A stretch of 64,000 bases of DNA from Treponema sp. (GCA_017550685.1 JAFZOJ010000001.1:107521-171520); one strand, 5' to 3'; counted from the stretch's first letter, positions 41,280 to 51,146 are shown. Numbers and translations are program-made. Notes: generated by a model from the sequence alone, not told the origin.

Positions 41280-43281
41280 ACTCAATTTCATCATCCGGAT
41301 TATCTACAGATTCCAGGCTTGCAAAATCACCAGCGGCAAGGAATTCCTGAGCCTGCTGTTCCATAAGCTCCGGAGACACTGCAGTTTCAATTGCACTTGC
41401 ATCTGCAACCTCCTGAACAATCTTTGCAACATCTTCCTTTGTCTTAAACTTTTCAAGAATATTTTCAAGCTCGGTCATATTCTTGTAGCTTTCTTTACTT
41501 GCAGAGCTTACACCCTTCATTCGGCTGACAATATCGGTTGTACCCTGTTTGATTTTCTTGATTGCAAGGGTTGCTTCAAAGAACTTATCATTCATTGCAT
41601 CTACGTCCGTTGAAACCTTATGCTGCTGGTCGGCCAGAGCTTTACAATAAGCATTAATTTTATCTGCGGCAACAAATTCTTCTTCACTCTTAACCTTAAT
41701 CTGCTGCATCTTTTCATCAATGCGTTCAATACCGGTTGTAATTTCGCCAAGCGAACTGATTACGTCATCTGCATGCAGGCTAACCTTGGAGAAAGCAGAA
41801 GAAGCTTCGCTGCTGGACTCGTTGGCATTTGTTACCGACTCAATGATTCCGTTGATTACCTTGGCAATTGTAGCGGCATTTTCAGAAGTACTTTCTGCAA
41901 GGGTTCTGATTTCTTCGGCAACTACGGCAAAACCTTTTCCTGCTTCGCCCGCATGTGCAGATTCAATTGCGGCATTCATAGAAAGCAGGTTGGTCTGTTC
42001 GGCAACGTTATCGATGATTGTAACTACTTCCTTTATTTCATCCAGCTGGTTTGAAATTGTCACAAGCAGATCATTTGTATTATTGATTTTTTCATCACCA
42101 TCTGTAATAAGATGATGCATTTCCTGTGCCTTGGCAGAACGATCAACAGCCATTGCCTTGATATATTCAAGAGTCTGGGCGGCATCAAGTACAGCCCTGG
42201 AGCTTTCTTCAATTGCACGGGATTGAGTTTCGTTATTTTCTACCAGAGTATCTACCTTAACGTTCATTTCGGTAATTGCAAAAATTGCCTTGCGTACAGT
42301 GTCTATCATGTTTTCAAACTGATTTGAAATTTTCAGGATGTTGGAATCTATTTCTGTGGTTGCGGCGGCAGTACTGTTGGCAGCATCGTTGATTGTATAG
42401 CCCGAAGAAATGGCTCTTGTTGCAGTAACCTTAACAACTGTAAAAAAGTCGTTTATCTGATCAACCATAAGATTGATGTTCTGCATGAGTGATTTTACTT
42501 CCAGACTTCCTCTTGGTTCAATGCTTACGGTAAAATCCTTTTCGGCAAGAGTCTGGGTCATATCCTTAACCCTTGTGATTTTGTCTGCAACGCGTGATGT
42601 TACCGACAGAATCTGGAAGGAAATTACAAAGCACGAAAGAATTGCAAAAGCAATAATTATAAGGATTATAAGATGCTCCTGGGTTGCAACAAGTTCATCA
42701 ATCTTTTTATAGGATTGATCTGTTACAATTGTAAGCATGTTATAATTGTTTCGGATTTTTGAAACTTCGGGGCTGCTCTGCTGGGCAAGCTCCATAAGGC
42801 GTGCCACACCTGAATTACCTGGAAGAGCTTTATAGGCTTCTCTGATTCCGGCATTTTTGACCTGTGCGTAGGCATCGTCATCCAGAGTAACGGCTTCCAT
42901 TTCTATAAGCTTGGTTTCAAGGTTGCCAAAACCATTTGAAAAGTCTGCAAATAGTTTTTTTGTTCTGGAAAGAATTGCTGCATACTCACCGTCAAAATAC
43001 TTTATGACCGGATCATTAAAATACATTTCCATGTTGGCATTAAGCTTTTTGATTTGTTCACGCCAGTCGAGCCAGGCAGTTTTTGGTTCAAAGCCCCAGT
43101 GTTCCATTCCGTCCAGATAATTGATTATTTCACTGAGTTGCTTTTGAGTTTCAGACTGGACAATCTGATATTCTTTGGTACGCTGAATTAGTTTAAAACC
43201 GAATAATGAAAGAGTAGAAAGGACTGCAACCTGAATTACAGAGAGTAATGTAATAATTAAAAACTTGTTTCTTAAGCGCAT
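41248..43281 (-). CDS. Methyl-accepting chemotaxis protein
   Basis: This 677-residue chemoreceptor has an N-terminal membrane helix (residues 8-30), a periplasmic, helical sensor domain (about 30-205) with no Cache motif that I recognise, a second helix (about 206-230), a HAMP linker and a long signalling coiled coil. The tip that binds CheA/CheW is complete: [20 protein letters not shown] then [18 protein letters not shown]. The C-terminus is an acidic tail ([15 protein letters not shown]) without the NWETF-type CheR tether. The ligand is unknown; the nucleoside importer next door is convergent and not evidence for one. Confidence 0.92.
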   Translation of the reverse strand: MRLRNKFLIITLLSVIQVAVLSTLSLFGFKLIQRTKEYQIVQSETQKQLSEIINYLDGMEHWGFEPKTAWLDWREQIKKLNANMEMYFNDPVIKYFDGEYAAILSRTKKLFADFSNGFGNLETKLIEMEAVTLDDDAYAQVKNAGIREAYKALPGNSGVARLMELAQQSSPEVSKIRNNYNMLTIVTDQSYKKIDELVATQEHLIILIIIAFAILSCFVISFQILSVTSRVADKITRVKDMTQTLAEKDFTVSIEPRGSLEVKSLMQNINLMVDQINDFFTVVKVTATRAISSGYTINDAANSTAAATTEIDSNILKISNQFENMIDTVRKAIFAITEMNVKVDTLVENNETQSRAIEESSRAVLDAAQTLEYIKAMAVDRSAKAQEMHHLITDGDEKINNTNDLLVTISNQLDEIKEVVTIIDNVAEQTNLLSMNAAIESAHAGEAGKGFAVVAEEIRTLAESTSENAATIAKVINGIIESVTNANESSSEASSAFSKVSLHADDVISSLGEITTGIERIDEKMQQIKVKSEEEFVAADKINAYCKALADQQHKVSTDVDAMNDKFFEATLAIKKIKQGTTDIVSRMKGVSSASKESYKNMTELENILEKFKTKEDVAKIVQEVADASAIETAVSPELMEQQAQEFLAAGDFASLESVDNPDDEIEFNLEEVEEFE

Positions 43282-43336
43282 AAAAAGACAAACACCTCAA
43301 CGTTATTATCGGGTTTTTCTGCCTTTTAGTAAAGAG

Positions 43337-45160
43337 CTACATCCTTTCCAGATATGGAACCAGAACAAGATTCATGGCATTCTTGATTACCTGGAGTGTA
43401 CAGGTAGCAAGATAGAGGCGTGCTCCTGCAAGCTGCTTGCTGTCGGCATTTACAATTGAGCAGGTCTGATAGAACTTGCTGAATGCCTTTGCAACCTCGT
43501 AAACATAGGCGGCAACTTCGCTAGGATTAAGTCCTTCTGCGGCCTTGGCGATAACTGTCGGGTAGTCTCCAAGCAGGCGGATAAGAGCCCATTCATCTTC
43601 AGAGGTCAACAGAGCTACAGCTTCGTCTGATTCGTCAGGTGTGATGCCTGCTTCTGCAGCCTTGCCTAAGATTGAGTTTATACGTGCGCCCATATACTGA
43701 AGGTATGGACCTGTGTTTCCGTTAAAGCTCAAAGATTCTGCAGGATTGAAAAGCATATCCTTAATTGGTGTAGCCTGAAGGATATAATAATGAAGTGCAC
43801 CAAGAGCAACCTTTTCTGCAACCTCGTCTGCATCTCCTACTTCTTCATCGCGACCACGCTCTTTAATTGCAGCAAGTGCATCTGCATGAAGTGAATCTAC
43901 AAGATTATCAGCATCGACTACAGTACCTTCGCGGCTCTTCATACGTCCGCTTGGAAGGTTTACCATACCATAGCTGAGGTGGAAGAGCTTATCTGCCCAG
44001 TCAAAGCCAAGCTTTTTAAGTATGTGGAAAAGCACCTTAAAGTGATAGTTCTGTTCACTTGCAACAACATATACAAGCTGATTGAAAGCCCAGTCGTCGT
44101 GGCGGCTGATAGCAGTTCCAATATCCTGAGTAATATAAACAGAAGTTCCATCCTTGCGGAGAAGAACTTTTTCCTGATTGTTTCCGTCTTTACCCTTACC
44201 TACTACGTCTGTTACGTCTATGCGGACTGAACCATCCGGGGCACGGAAAAATACGCCTTTGTTCAGGCCTTTGAGAATTTCGTCCTTACCTTTGAGGTAG
44301 GTTTCGCTTTCGAAGTAGTATTTATCAAAGCTGATTCCTGTACGTTTGTAAGTAGCCATCATTCCGTCAAAGGTCCAGCCGTTCATTTTTTCCCAGAGGG
44401 CGTGAACTTCAGGATCTCCTGCTTCCCATTTGATAAGCATGTCTTCTGCCATCTGATTAGCTTCGGGGTGGGCTGTTTCAGGCTTGTCTTTTTCTCCTTT
44501 GAGATACTTGTCAAATTCTACGTAACACTGACCTACAAAGTGGTCGCCCTTCATACCAAGGCTTTCCGGAGTATCACCCTTTGCCTCATGAAAGAGCTTA
44601 TATGCCAGCATAGATTTACAGATATGAACACCACGGTTATTGATAAGGTCTACCTTGTAAACTTCGGCACCGGCTGCCTTTAAGATGCGGCTTACAGATT
44701 CACCAAGTGCGTCGTTGCGTACGTGCCCCAGGTGTAGAGGTTTGTTTGTATTTGGAGAAGAAAATTCAATCATTACACGGCGGCCTTCAAGTGGCTTTTT
44801 ACCGTCTGAATTGAGGGAACCGTAGTTATCTCCCTGAGCTTTGATTGCCTTGAGGATTGGAGCTGCGGCTCCGCTTTTATTAAGTTTAACATTTACATAA
44901 GGACCAACTGCAATAAATTCGCCGATTGACTTGTCTGTGATTTTTGCAACAACACCGACTGCAATCTGAGGAGGAGCCATACGGAGAGCTTTTGCATATG
45001 CAAACATAGGGCTTCCAAGGTCTCCCATTTCTGGGTTTGGTGCGTTTTGAACGACAATTGTAGCCGGGTCAACGGCGGCTGCCGACGAGTCTTTTTCTTT
45101 TATAAATTCATTTAATGCCGTTGCAATAATTGTGCGGCAAGTCTCTTTTACATCTGCCAT
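43337..45160 (-). CDS. argS: Arginyl-tRNA synthetase
   Basis: It charges tRNA-Arg, including the tRNA-Arg(CCU) of this window. The 607-residue class I enzyme has the ArgRS N-terminal Add1 domain, HIGH motif SSPNTNKPLHLGHVRNDALG, the KMSK-region GRMKSREGTVV and the C-terminal anticodon-binding helices (ALHYYILQATPIKDMLF). An AGAGG site precedes the start. It lies downstream of lysS on the same strand, separated by an inverted repeat pair. Confidence 0.95.
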   Translation of the reverse strand: MADVKETCRTIIATALNEFIKEKDSSAAAVDPATIVVQNAPNPEMGDLGSPMFAYAKALRMAPPQIAVGVVAKITDKSIGEFIAVGPYVNVKLNKSGAAAPILKAIKAQGDNYGSLNSDGKKPLEGRRVMIEFSSPNTNKPLHLGHVRNDALGESVSRILKAAGAEVYKVDLINNRGVHICKSMLAYKLFHEAKGDTPESLGMKGDHFVGQCYVEFDKYLKGEKDKPETAHPEANQMAEDMLIKWEAGDPEVHALWEKMNGWTFDGMMATYKRTGISFDKYYFESETYLKGKDEILKGLNKGVFFRAPDGSVRIDVTDVVGKGKDGNNQEKVLLRKDGTSVYITQDIGTAISRHDDWAFNQLVYVVASEQNYHFKVLFHILKKLGFDWADKLFHLSYGMVNLPSGRMKSREGTVVDADNLVDSLHADALAAIKERGRDEEVGDADEVAEKVALGALHYYILQATPIKDMLFNPAESLSFNGNTGPYLQYMGARINSILGKAAEAGITPDESDEAVALLTSEDEWALIRLLGDYPTVIAKAAEGLNPSEVAAYVYEVAKAFSKFYQTCSIVNADSKQLAGARLYLATCTLQVIKNAMNLVLVPYLERM

Positions 45161-45173
45161 AAGGTCCTCTTAA

Positions 45174-45237
45174 GGTGGTTTCGACAGGCTCAACCACCAC
45201 AAATCTTCATGTGGTGGTTGAGCCTGTCGAAACCACC
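45174..45237. repeat. Inverted pair of dispersed palindromic repeats
   Basis: GGTGGTTTCGACAGGCTCAA begins at 45174 and its complement TTGAGCCTGTCGAAACCACC ends at 45237. The arms are about 27 nt with a short AAATCTTC spacer, making a very strong hairpin between lysS and argS. Confidence 0.85.
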
Positions 45238-45244
45238 ATTTGCA

Positions 45245-46870
45245 TTAATACACGCTTAAAATCTTATTCAATGTCTCTTTACCAATGATGCGGAAGAAGC
45301 TTCCCAAACGTGGGCCCTGCTCTTTGGCAATGAGTGCCTGGTAAAGGGCTGTAAACAGGGCTTTTGATTCAAGTCCCATTTCTGTTGCAATGTCGTACAT
45401 TGCCTGCTGGCATTCCTTGTCCATCTGGAAGGTGTCGAGCTTTGGAACAACTTCATCACGTACGCGCTGAACAGCCTTAAGAATGTCGCCTGAAAGGTCT
45501 GCCTTGCTGCCATCCTTGCGGAGTTCAAAACAGAAGTCCGGTGCGCAGTCTGGAGCCGAATGCTTTACCCAGAACCATGCACATTCAATTCTGCGGCGGA
45601 GTCTTTCTTCCTGTTCTGGCTTTACATCACCAAGTGCCTTAATTACAGCATCAATGTCTCCGGAATAAATCTGGAGCAATGTTGTAAGCTGGCGGATTGT
45701 TACCTGGTATGGCATTACGTCCGGGATCTTTCCGTCAATCTGGCTGAGCATGTAGATTCTCTTTTCTTTATTAAAGTGGTCGTCGCTCTTTGCCTTATCA
45801 ATTCCGTAAACAATGCGTTCTGTCTTATCGTAGTCTTCGTAAACCTTAAGAACATCCATATCAAAGCTGATTGCAAATTCTGTATTTGGACGGGTTCCTG
45901 CAAAAAGGTAGCGGAGTACTTCTGCCTGATAAACATCAAGTGCGTCTGGCAAAGCAATAACCTTACCTTTTGAAGAAGACATCTTTCCAGGAACACCCTT
46001 GAGATTTACAAAGTCATAGCGCATAGTAACTGGAGCGTCCCAACCGTAAATGCGTTTGCTTACAAGCTTTGCAGTGTCGTACGAACCACCAGGGCTGATG
46101 TGGTCTTTTCCACCCGGCTCGAATACTACTTTTTCTTCATTCCAGCGCATAGGCCAGTCAACACGCCAGCCAAGCTTTGCGCCCTTGAATTCGCGGATAT
46201 CTGCAGTTTCGCAGTTGCCGCATTCACACTTGTATGTAATTCCGTATTCACCGTCGTAGTCAGTAATTTCTGTTGTATCTTTGTTACACTTGCCGCAGAA
46301 AATTGAAACAGGCCAGTAAACATCTTCCGGCTTCATTTTGTGGTCGTCATCGCGGTATTCGTTCAAACATTCCTTAATAACGTCGCGGTTCTGCATTGCC
46401 TTGCGCATACCTTCTGCATAGCGGTTCGCACGATAGCGGCTTGCCTGATACAAGAACTCCGGAGCAATACCAACACGTGGAAGCTGAGTTTCAATATCAA
46501 CCTCGTGATGACGTGCATAGTTTTCGTTGCGGCCGGTTGTATCTGGTACTTCTGTAATAGGATAGCGAAGATATTTTTCCAAAACCTCTGGGTCCGGCAT
46601 ATTTGCAGGAACCTTGCGGAATACATCGTAGTCGTCCCATGAATAAATAAAGCGAACCTTTTTACCACGGTCGCGAAGGGCACGTACTACTAAATCAACA
46701 GTAATAATTTCGCGGAAGTTTCCAAGATGAACAGTTCCGGAAGGTGTAATTCCTGATGCACAGGTGTAAGAATCAAGATCACCCTTTTCGCGGATAATCT
46801 GACTAGCCATCTGATCTGCCCAGTGACAGAGCAATGGATCTCTCTTTTCGTTGTTATTTTCGTTACTCAT
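45245..46870 (-). CDS. lysK: Lysyl-tRNA synthetase, class I
   Basis: This 541-residue enzyme charges tRNA-Lys by the class I fold, the form found in archaea, spirochaetes and some other bacteria. Visible: the HIGH motif ASGITPSGTVHLGNFREI, a four-Cys zinc region (FCGKCNKD...KCECGNC), and the KMSKS motif GKMSSSKGKVI. The C-terminal helical anticodon domain follows. No class II lysS is seen in the window. On the minus strand a consensus promoter TTGATA-17-TATAAT ends 8 nt before the ATG, without a Shine-Dalgarno. Confidence 0.95.
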   Translation of the reverse strand: MSNENNNEKRDPLLCHWADQMASQIIREKGDLDSYTCASGITPSGTVHLGNFREIITVDLVVRALRDRGKKVRFIYSWDDYDVFRKVPANMPDPEVLEKYLRYPITEVPDTTGRNENYARHHEVDIETQLPRVGIAPEFLYQASRYRANRYAEGMRKAMQNRDVIKECLNEYRDDDHKMKPEDVYWPVSIFCGKCNKDTTEITDYDGEYGITYKCECGNCETADIREFKGAKLGWRVDWPMRWNEEKVVFEPGGKDHISPGGSYDTAKLVSKRIYGWDAPVTMRYDFVNLKGVPGKMSSSKGKVIALPDALDVYQAEVLRYLFAGTRPNTEFAISFDMDVLKVYEDYDKTERIVYGIDKAKSDDHFNKEKRIYMLSQIDGKIPDVMPYQVTIRQLTTLLQIYSGDIDAVIKALGDVKPEQEERLRRRIECAWFWVKHSAPDCAPDFCFELRKDGSKADLSGDILKAVQRVRDEVVPKLDTFQMDKECQQAMYDIATEMGLESKALFTALYQALIAKEQGPRLGSFFRIIGKETLNKILSVY

Positions 46871-46878
46871 AGCGTAGT

Positions 46879-46907
46879 ATTATAGTAAAAAAATGCATTT
46901 GTATCAA
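46879..46907 (-). promoter_or_regulatory. Promoter of lysK, near-leaderless
   Basis: On the minus strand, -35 TTGATA (46907-46902), a 17-nt spacer and -10 TATAAT (46884-46879). The expected start is 1-2 nt before the ATG at 46870. The divergent oxidoreductase gene has a mirror arrangement at 46965-46978. Confidence 0.75.
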
Positions 46908-46964
46908 ATGCCAATGCATACTACTAAAATAGAGAAATATTCACCTTTTTGCAGAAATGTCACT

Positions 46965-46970
46965 TATAAT
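46965..46970 (+). promoter_or_regulatory. -10 box of a probable leaderless mRNA (Gfo/Idh/MocA gene)
   Basis: A perfect TATAAT ends 7 nt before the ATG at 46978. No Shine-Dalgarno is present and the -35 is unclear. Confidence 0.55.
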
Positions 46971-46977
46971 AAAAAGC

Positions 46978-48015
46978 ATGAAAGATTACGTTAACTGGGC
47001 AATTCTTGCGCCTGGCAGGATTGCTGTAAAAATGGCTGAGGCTATGAATGGAGAGGCTGCTGAAGGAAAAGTCAGGCTTTATGCAGTCGGCTCAAGGAAC
47101 TTAGAACGCGCAAAGGAATTTGCCGGTAAGTGGAATTTTCAGAAGGTTTATGGAAGTTACGACGAGCTTCTGGCCGACGGTGAAGTTGATGCAGTTTATG
47201 TTGCTAATCCTCATGCTTTTCATATGGAAACTGTACTGGCTGCCTTGAATGCGGGTAAGCATGTACTTTGTGAAAAACCTGCAGGCTGTTCACGCGACCA
47301 GCTGGATAAAATGACTTCTCTTGCACGCCAGAAAAATCTGTTTTTTATGGAAGCAATGTGGACTGCCTTTAATCCGACAATTGCCCAGATTTGCAAGACA
47401 ATTTCTGAAGGTGTAATCGGGAACGTAAAGAATATTGATTCCCGCTTTTGCAACCGTAACCCTTATGATCCAAACGACAAAAATGACAGAAACTATGCTC
47501 CCGAGCTGGCAGGCGGTGCTCTGCTGGATCTTGGCATTTACAATATTTATTTTGCAATGATGATTGCGGGCTTTTCTCCGGTTGCGTCTACAAGTTCAAT
47601 TGTACGCATGCTCAAGGGAATTGATGCCTGGAACAGCGTAAATCTTGCTTTTGAAAACGGAATTGTTACAAGCTTTCAGAATGCAATGGACCTGCCAAGT
47701 GCAGGCGGCCCAACCCACGATGCGGTAATCTTTGGCGAAAAAGGCTACATCACTGTAGAAAACTTTTTTATGACTCAAAAGGCAGACGTTTATGTATATA
47801 AAAATATCTGGGGTAACGAGGCAGACTTAGTGCGCCAGATACGATGTCCGTTCAAAACAAACGGTTATGAGTACGAGCTTATTCATGCAACCCAATGCAT
47901 TCTCCAAGGCAAAACCGAGTCGGATGTTCACACCTTCAAAAAATCAGAAGAGCTTTGCAGCGTAATGGACGGATTGCGCGCAGACTGGGGCATGAAGTAC
48001 CCTTGGGAAAAATAA
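46978..48015 (+). CDS. Gfo/Idh/MocA-family NAD(P)-dependent oxidoreductase
   Basis: The 345-residue protein has an N-terminal Rossmann domain (NWAILAPGRIAVKMAEAM; AVGSRNLERAKEFA; VDAVYVANPHAFHMETV) with the family's CEKPAGCS motif near residue 98, then the C-terminal sheet domain with GGALLDLGIYNIYFAMM. These enzymes oxidise or reduce sugars, polyols or related compounds. I chose the ATG at 46978 because it follows a TATAAT box; a start 21 nt upstream would overlap that box. It heads a three-gene group with an FMN enzyme and a sugar isomerase, suggesting one catabolic route; the substrate is unknown. Confidence 0.85.
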   Translation: MKDYVNWAILAPGRIAVKMAEAMNGEAAEGKVRLYAVGSRNLERAKEFAGKWNFQKVYGSYDELLADGEVDAVYVANPHAFHMETVLAALNAGKHVLCEKPAGCSRDQLDKMTSLARQKNLFFMEAMWTAFNPTIAQICKTISEGVIGNVKNIDSRFCNRNPYDPNDKNDRNYAPELAGGALLDLGIYNIYFAMMIAGFSPVASTSSIVRMLKGIDAWNSVNLAFENGIVTSFQNAMDLPSAGGPTHDAVIFGEKGYITVENFFMTQKADVYVYKNIWGNEADLVRQIRCPFKTNGYEYELIHATQCILQGKTESDVHTFKKSEELCSVMDGLRADWGMKYPWEK

Positions 48016-48033
48016 ACTTTGGAGGAACCGGAT

Positions 48034-48912
48034 ATGGAATACACTGCAAGTTCAGATAAAATTACCCGCGATTATTTTGACTCTCTTTTGCTGGAAACAC
48101 GTTATGTAGATTCTGTGCTGCCGTCTACAAAGCTGAAGCTTTACGGCCGAATCTTTGACACACCAATTATGACCACAGCTCTTTCTCACCTGCACAACAC
48201 CGCACCAAACGGAATGGTAGTTTATGCACAGGCTGCAGCCAAGGCAAATGCTGTCCACTGGGTTGGAATGGGAGAAGACAAGGAGCTGGAAGACATTGTT
48301 GCAACCGGCGCCGCTACAATAAAAATCATTAAGCCGCACGAGGACAACAAAGAAGTTTTCCGAAAGATTGAACACGCGGTAAAGGCAGGATGTTTTGCAG
48401 TTGGAATGGATATTGATCACTCCTTTAATGCAAGCGGCGGCTACGACAAAGTATTTGACCTGCCTATGAAAGCCAAAACCACAGAAGAACTGCACGACTT
48501 TGTTCAGGCAGCAGGAGTTCCATTTATTGCCAAAGGTGTTTTGAGCGCCCAGGACGCAGAACGCTGCCTTAAGGCCGGCTGCAAGGGAATCATAGTTTCT
48601 CATCATCACGGAATTATGAATTACGCTGTACCGCCGCTTATGATTCTGCCACAGATTATGGATGTTGTTAAAAACCAGATTCCTGTTTTTGTGGACTGTG
48701 GAATAGAAAGCGGAATGGATGCCTATAAATGTCTGGCCCTTGGTGCCACCGCCGTTGGAGTTGGCCGCCACCTTATGCCTTTGCTCAAAAAAGGTGCTGA
48801 TGCAACTGCCGACCGCATGAAGGAAATGACCGGTGAACTGGCCGGAGTTATGGCAAGAACCGGGGTAAAGGACCTTGCTCACTTTGACGCATCTGTAATT
48901 CATAAACGATAA
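48034..48912 (+). CDS. FMN-dependent alpha-hydroxy-acid dehydrogenase family protein
   Basis: This 292-residue TIM-barrel protein resembles lactate/glycolate oxidases and lactate dehydrogenases of the FMN family: IMTTALSHLHNTAPNG, MDIDHSFNAS, VPFIAKGVLSAQDAERCL with the FMN-site Lys, KGIIVSHHHGIMNYAVPPL where the family has SNHGGR, and VFVDCGIESGMDAYKCLALG then VGVGRHLM. The SHHHG variant suggests an unusual substrate. It is shorter than classic members (about 350). The start uses a GGAGG site, 18 nt after the oxidoreductase gene, so the genes are co-transcribed. Confidence 0.8.
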   Translation: MEYTASSDKITRDYFDSLLLETRYVDSVLPSTKLKLYGRIFDTPIMTTALSHLHNTAPNGMVVYAQAAAKANAVHWVGMGEDKELEDIVATGAATIKIIKPHEDNKEVFRKIEHAVKAGCFAVGMDIDHSFNASGGYDKVFDLPMKAKTTEELHDFVQAAGVPFIAKGVLSAQDAERCLKAGCKGIIVSHHHGIMNYAVPPLMILPQIMDVVKNQIPVFVDCGIESGMDAYKCLALGATAVGVGRHLMPLLKKGADATADRMKEMTGELAGVMARTGVKDLAHFDASVIHKR

Positions 48913-48917
48913 CTAGT

Positions 48918-48944
48918 GGGCCCTTCGAGAGCCTCAGGGACCAC
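48918..48944. repeat. Dispersed palindromic repeat, single unit inside an operon
   Basis: GGGCCCTTCGAGAGCCTCAG then GGACCAC, placed between two genes of the same operon. It creates a spurious upstream ATG for the next frame. Confidence 0.8.
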
Positions 48945-48960
48945 ACATTCAGGAGGCACT

Positions 48961-49800
48961 ATGTACTTAGGAATATCTTCTTCCCTCGACCACACAACCC
49001 CTCAAGACTGGGCAAACAAGCATAAATCTCTCGGACTCAAAAGCGTTGTTTTTCCGGTAGACTGCAATGCCGGCGAAGAAAAAATTATGGCTTACAAAAA
49101 AGCGGCAGACGATGCAGGCCTTGTAATTGCAGAGGTTGGTGTATGGAGAAACACTCTTACTGCCGACCCCGCCGAACGTGCTAAATGGATTGACTATGCC
49201 GTTGAGCAGCTTAAGATGGCAGACAGGATTGGAGCGCGCTGCTGCGTAAATGTTGTCGGAACTCCTTACGGCCCCCGCTGGGACGGAGGCTACAGAGATA
49301 ACTTTAGTCAGGAAGCCTGGGACATGGCAGTAAAAATGATCCAGGAAATTATTGACCGCGCTTCACCGGTAAACACAAAATTCAGCATAGAGTCCATGCC
49401 GTGGATGATTCCAAGCGGGCCAGATGAATATGTACGGCTTATGAAGGATGTAAACCGTCCTCAGTTTGGTGCACATCTTGATGTTGTAAACATGATTACT
49501 TCACCGGACCGATACTTTTTTAACGACTGCTTCCTTGAAGAATGTTTTGAAAAGCTTGGCGACCGGATCTGCAGCTGCCACCTTAAGGATATCCGTCTTA
49601 AGGAAGAATATACCTTTCAGCTCCAGGAATGCGCCTGCGGACAGGGGTCACTGGACATTCTGCGCTATATCCGTCTTGCAAGTAACGTGCGCAATGATAT
49701 GCCTATGATTATTGAGCATCTGGTAACTGATGAAGAGTATATTGAAAGTGTAAAATGGGTAACTACTCTACTGGATAACAATCGTAACCAGAGCTTCTGA
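48961..49800 (+). CDS. Sugar phosphate isomerase/epimerase (xylose isomerase-like TIM barrel)
   Basis: I start at 48961 (AGGAGG site; MYLGISSSLDHT); the upstream part of the frame is repeat sequence. The 279-residue protein fits the AP_endonuc_2 family: FSIESMPW (metal Glu), GAHLDVVNM (Asp/His), CHLKDIRL, and MIIEHLV with the last Glu. Such enzymes isomerise or epimerise keto sugars, or act as dehydratases in inositol-type pathways. With the Gfo/Idh enzyme and FMN dehydrogenase it suggests breakdown of an uncommon sugar or polyol, but no transporter or kinase marks the substrate. Its 3' end overlaps the convergent SPOR gene by 38 nt. Confidence 0.82.
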   Translation: MYLGISSSLDHTTPQDWANKHKSLGLKSVVFPVDCNAGEEKIMAYKKAADDAGLVIAEVGVWRNTLTADPAERAKWIDYAVEQLKMADRIGARCCVNVVGTPYGPRWDGGYRDNFSQEAWDMAVKMIQEIIDRASPVNTKFSIESMPWMIPSGPDEYVRLMKDVNRPQFGAHLDVVNMITSPDRYFFNDCFLEECFEKLGDRICSCHLKDIRLKEEYTFQLQECACGQGSLDILRYIRLASNVRNDMPMIIEHLVTDEEYIESVKWVTTLLDNNRNQSF

Positions 49801-50746
49801 GTTTATCGGCAGTAGTACTGGTACCATCATCCTTTACAAGAACAATGTAATAGGTGGTACCGCTTGCACGAACCTCGCTGGTTACGTAGGCATCAAAACC
49901 TTTTTTCTGAACTTCTTCGCACAAAAGCTTGGCATTTGATTCTGTCTTGAAAAGTCCAAGCTGCCATTTTGTATTTTTAGTAGCCTGAACAGGAGCAACG
50001 CTTTCGCTGGTAACAGTACTTACATCACTAAAGGTACCTGTACCCTGCTCTGCAACTCCGCTCTTTGGAACAAAGAACCAGAACGGTGTCGGAAGCAGCT
50101 GAACGTCTCCCTTAACAATTGCGGCCTCTGTAGAAGAAGGATAATTTTTGGTAATCTGATTTGCCCAGGATTTGTCTCCGGTTACGTACCACAATGTAAG
50201 CAGAATTACAGGATGAACAGACTTCATTGATTCAACCTTAAGATAAGCCTTGAGCAGTTCAAGCGGTTCATTCAAATCGTCAACATTCTGAGCACGGCAA
50301 AGGGCACTCCACTGAGCATATAATTTTACATAAGAAAGAATTTCCGGGTTTCTTGAATTTCGTACGGCAGAATTAAGATAGCTGTCTGCAATAGAATATT
50401 CACCACAGCAAAGGGCACAGCGCACGGCATCAAGCACAAGCTGTTCGTTGGTTTTCTTTGGCATACCGTCTGCATCACCTGCGGCAATTCCGGCAGCAGC
50501 GGCATAATTTTTCTGTGCCTCCGGATAAAGCGACATCTGCTCCTGGAGAGAGGCTAGAAAAACATAGGCTGCACGTTTTTCGGAAGCTACTGTGAGCTTG
50601 GCAATCTGTCCCTGAACATAAGAAATGGACTCATCTACATTTGCCTTTCTGGCAGCTTCGGATGCAATATCCTTTGCTTTTGGTTCGGCAAACAAAAAAG
50701 CGGCGGTAAAAAATATTGATACTATTGCTAAATTTTTTCTATTCAT
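49763..50746 (-). CDS. Secreted SPOR-domain protein with helical repeats
   Basis: This 327-residue protein has a signal peptide (residues 1-20, ending FLFA), TPR-like helices to about residue 215 (AAYVFLASLQEQMSLYPEAQ, CCGEYSIADSYLNSAVR), a low-complexity linker, and a C-terminal SPOR domain (KWQLGLFKTESNAKLLCEEV, then YYIVLVKDDG). SPOR domains bind denuded peptidoglycan at division sites. It overlaps the LapA-like gene by 8 nt and belongs to a miaB-LapA-SPOR operon. Role in cell-wall or division is inferred from the domain. Confidence 0.85.
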   Translation of the reverse strand: MNRKNLAIVSIFFTAAFLFAEPKAKDIASEAARKANVDESISYVQGQIAKLTVASEKRAAYVFLASLQEQMSLYPEAQKNYAAAAGIAAGDADGMPKKTNEQLVLDAVRCALCCGEYSIADSYLNSAVRNSRNPEILSYVKLYAQWSALCRAQNVDDLNEPLELLKAYLKVESMKSVHPVILLTLWYVTGDKSWANQITKNYPSSTEAAIVKGDVQLLPTPFWFFVPKSGVAEQGTGTFSDVSTVTSESVAPVQATKNTKWQLGLFKTESNAKLLCEEVQKKGFDAYVTSEVRASGTTYYIVLVKDDGTSTTADKLRSSGYDCYPVE

Positions 50747-51146
50747 GAATTCTATCTTCTATGTTCACTTTATCGGCCTGTTTTGGCTGTGACTCAACAG
50801 AAGATTGTGAGGATTTTTCAGAAGTCTTTGCTTCCTTCTTTTTCAGTTTTTCTTCCTGCTTTTGAATTTTTTTATCTATCTTTTCCTGTTTTTTCTGCTG
50901 CTTCTGGGCATAGTTTTTGGCATCGGCAACTTCGTTTTCGTGAGAGGCACGTATAAGCTTTGCAACCATATAGCACAAAAGTGAAAAAACAATTCCTGCC
51001 GCAAAGGCAATAAATACAATTACAGTAACAGACAGGTCTGTATAAGTTTTAAACAGCCACAAGGTGCAGACGTTTGTAAGATTTTTTCCTACGAAGAAAG
51101 AGAGGAAAAGGATGATGAGTAAAATGATGATTAGCGCTGCGATCAT
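50739..51146 (-). CDS. LapA-like membrane protein with charged coiled coil
   Basis: This 135-residue protein has two membrane helices (residues 3-20 and 40-65) and a long Lys/Glu/Gln coiled coil (QKQQKKQEKIDKKIQKQEEK), ending in a disordered tail. That is the layout of LapA/YciS proteins, which take part in envelope lipid control in Gram-negatives; by family alone I cannot be certain. Start and stop overlap both neighbours by 4-8 nt, so miaB, this gene and the SPOR gene are coupled. Confidence 0.7.
   Translation of the reverse strand: MIAALIIILLIILFLSFFVGKNLTNVCTLWLFKTYTDLSVTVIVFIAFAAGIVFSLLCYMVAKLIRASHENEVADAKNYAQKQQKKQEKIDKKIQKQEEKLKKKEAKTSEKSSQSSVESQPKQADKVNIEDRIHE

Noticed and set aside
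48916..48960. Upstream start for the sugar isomerase
   Set aside because: The extra 15 codons are palindromic repeat DNA; an AGGAGG site precedes the ATG at 48961.
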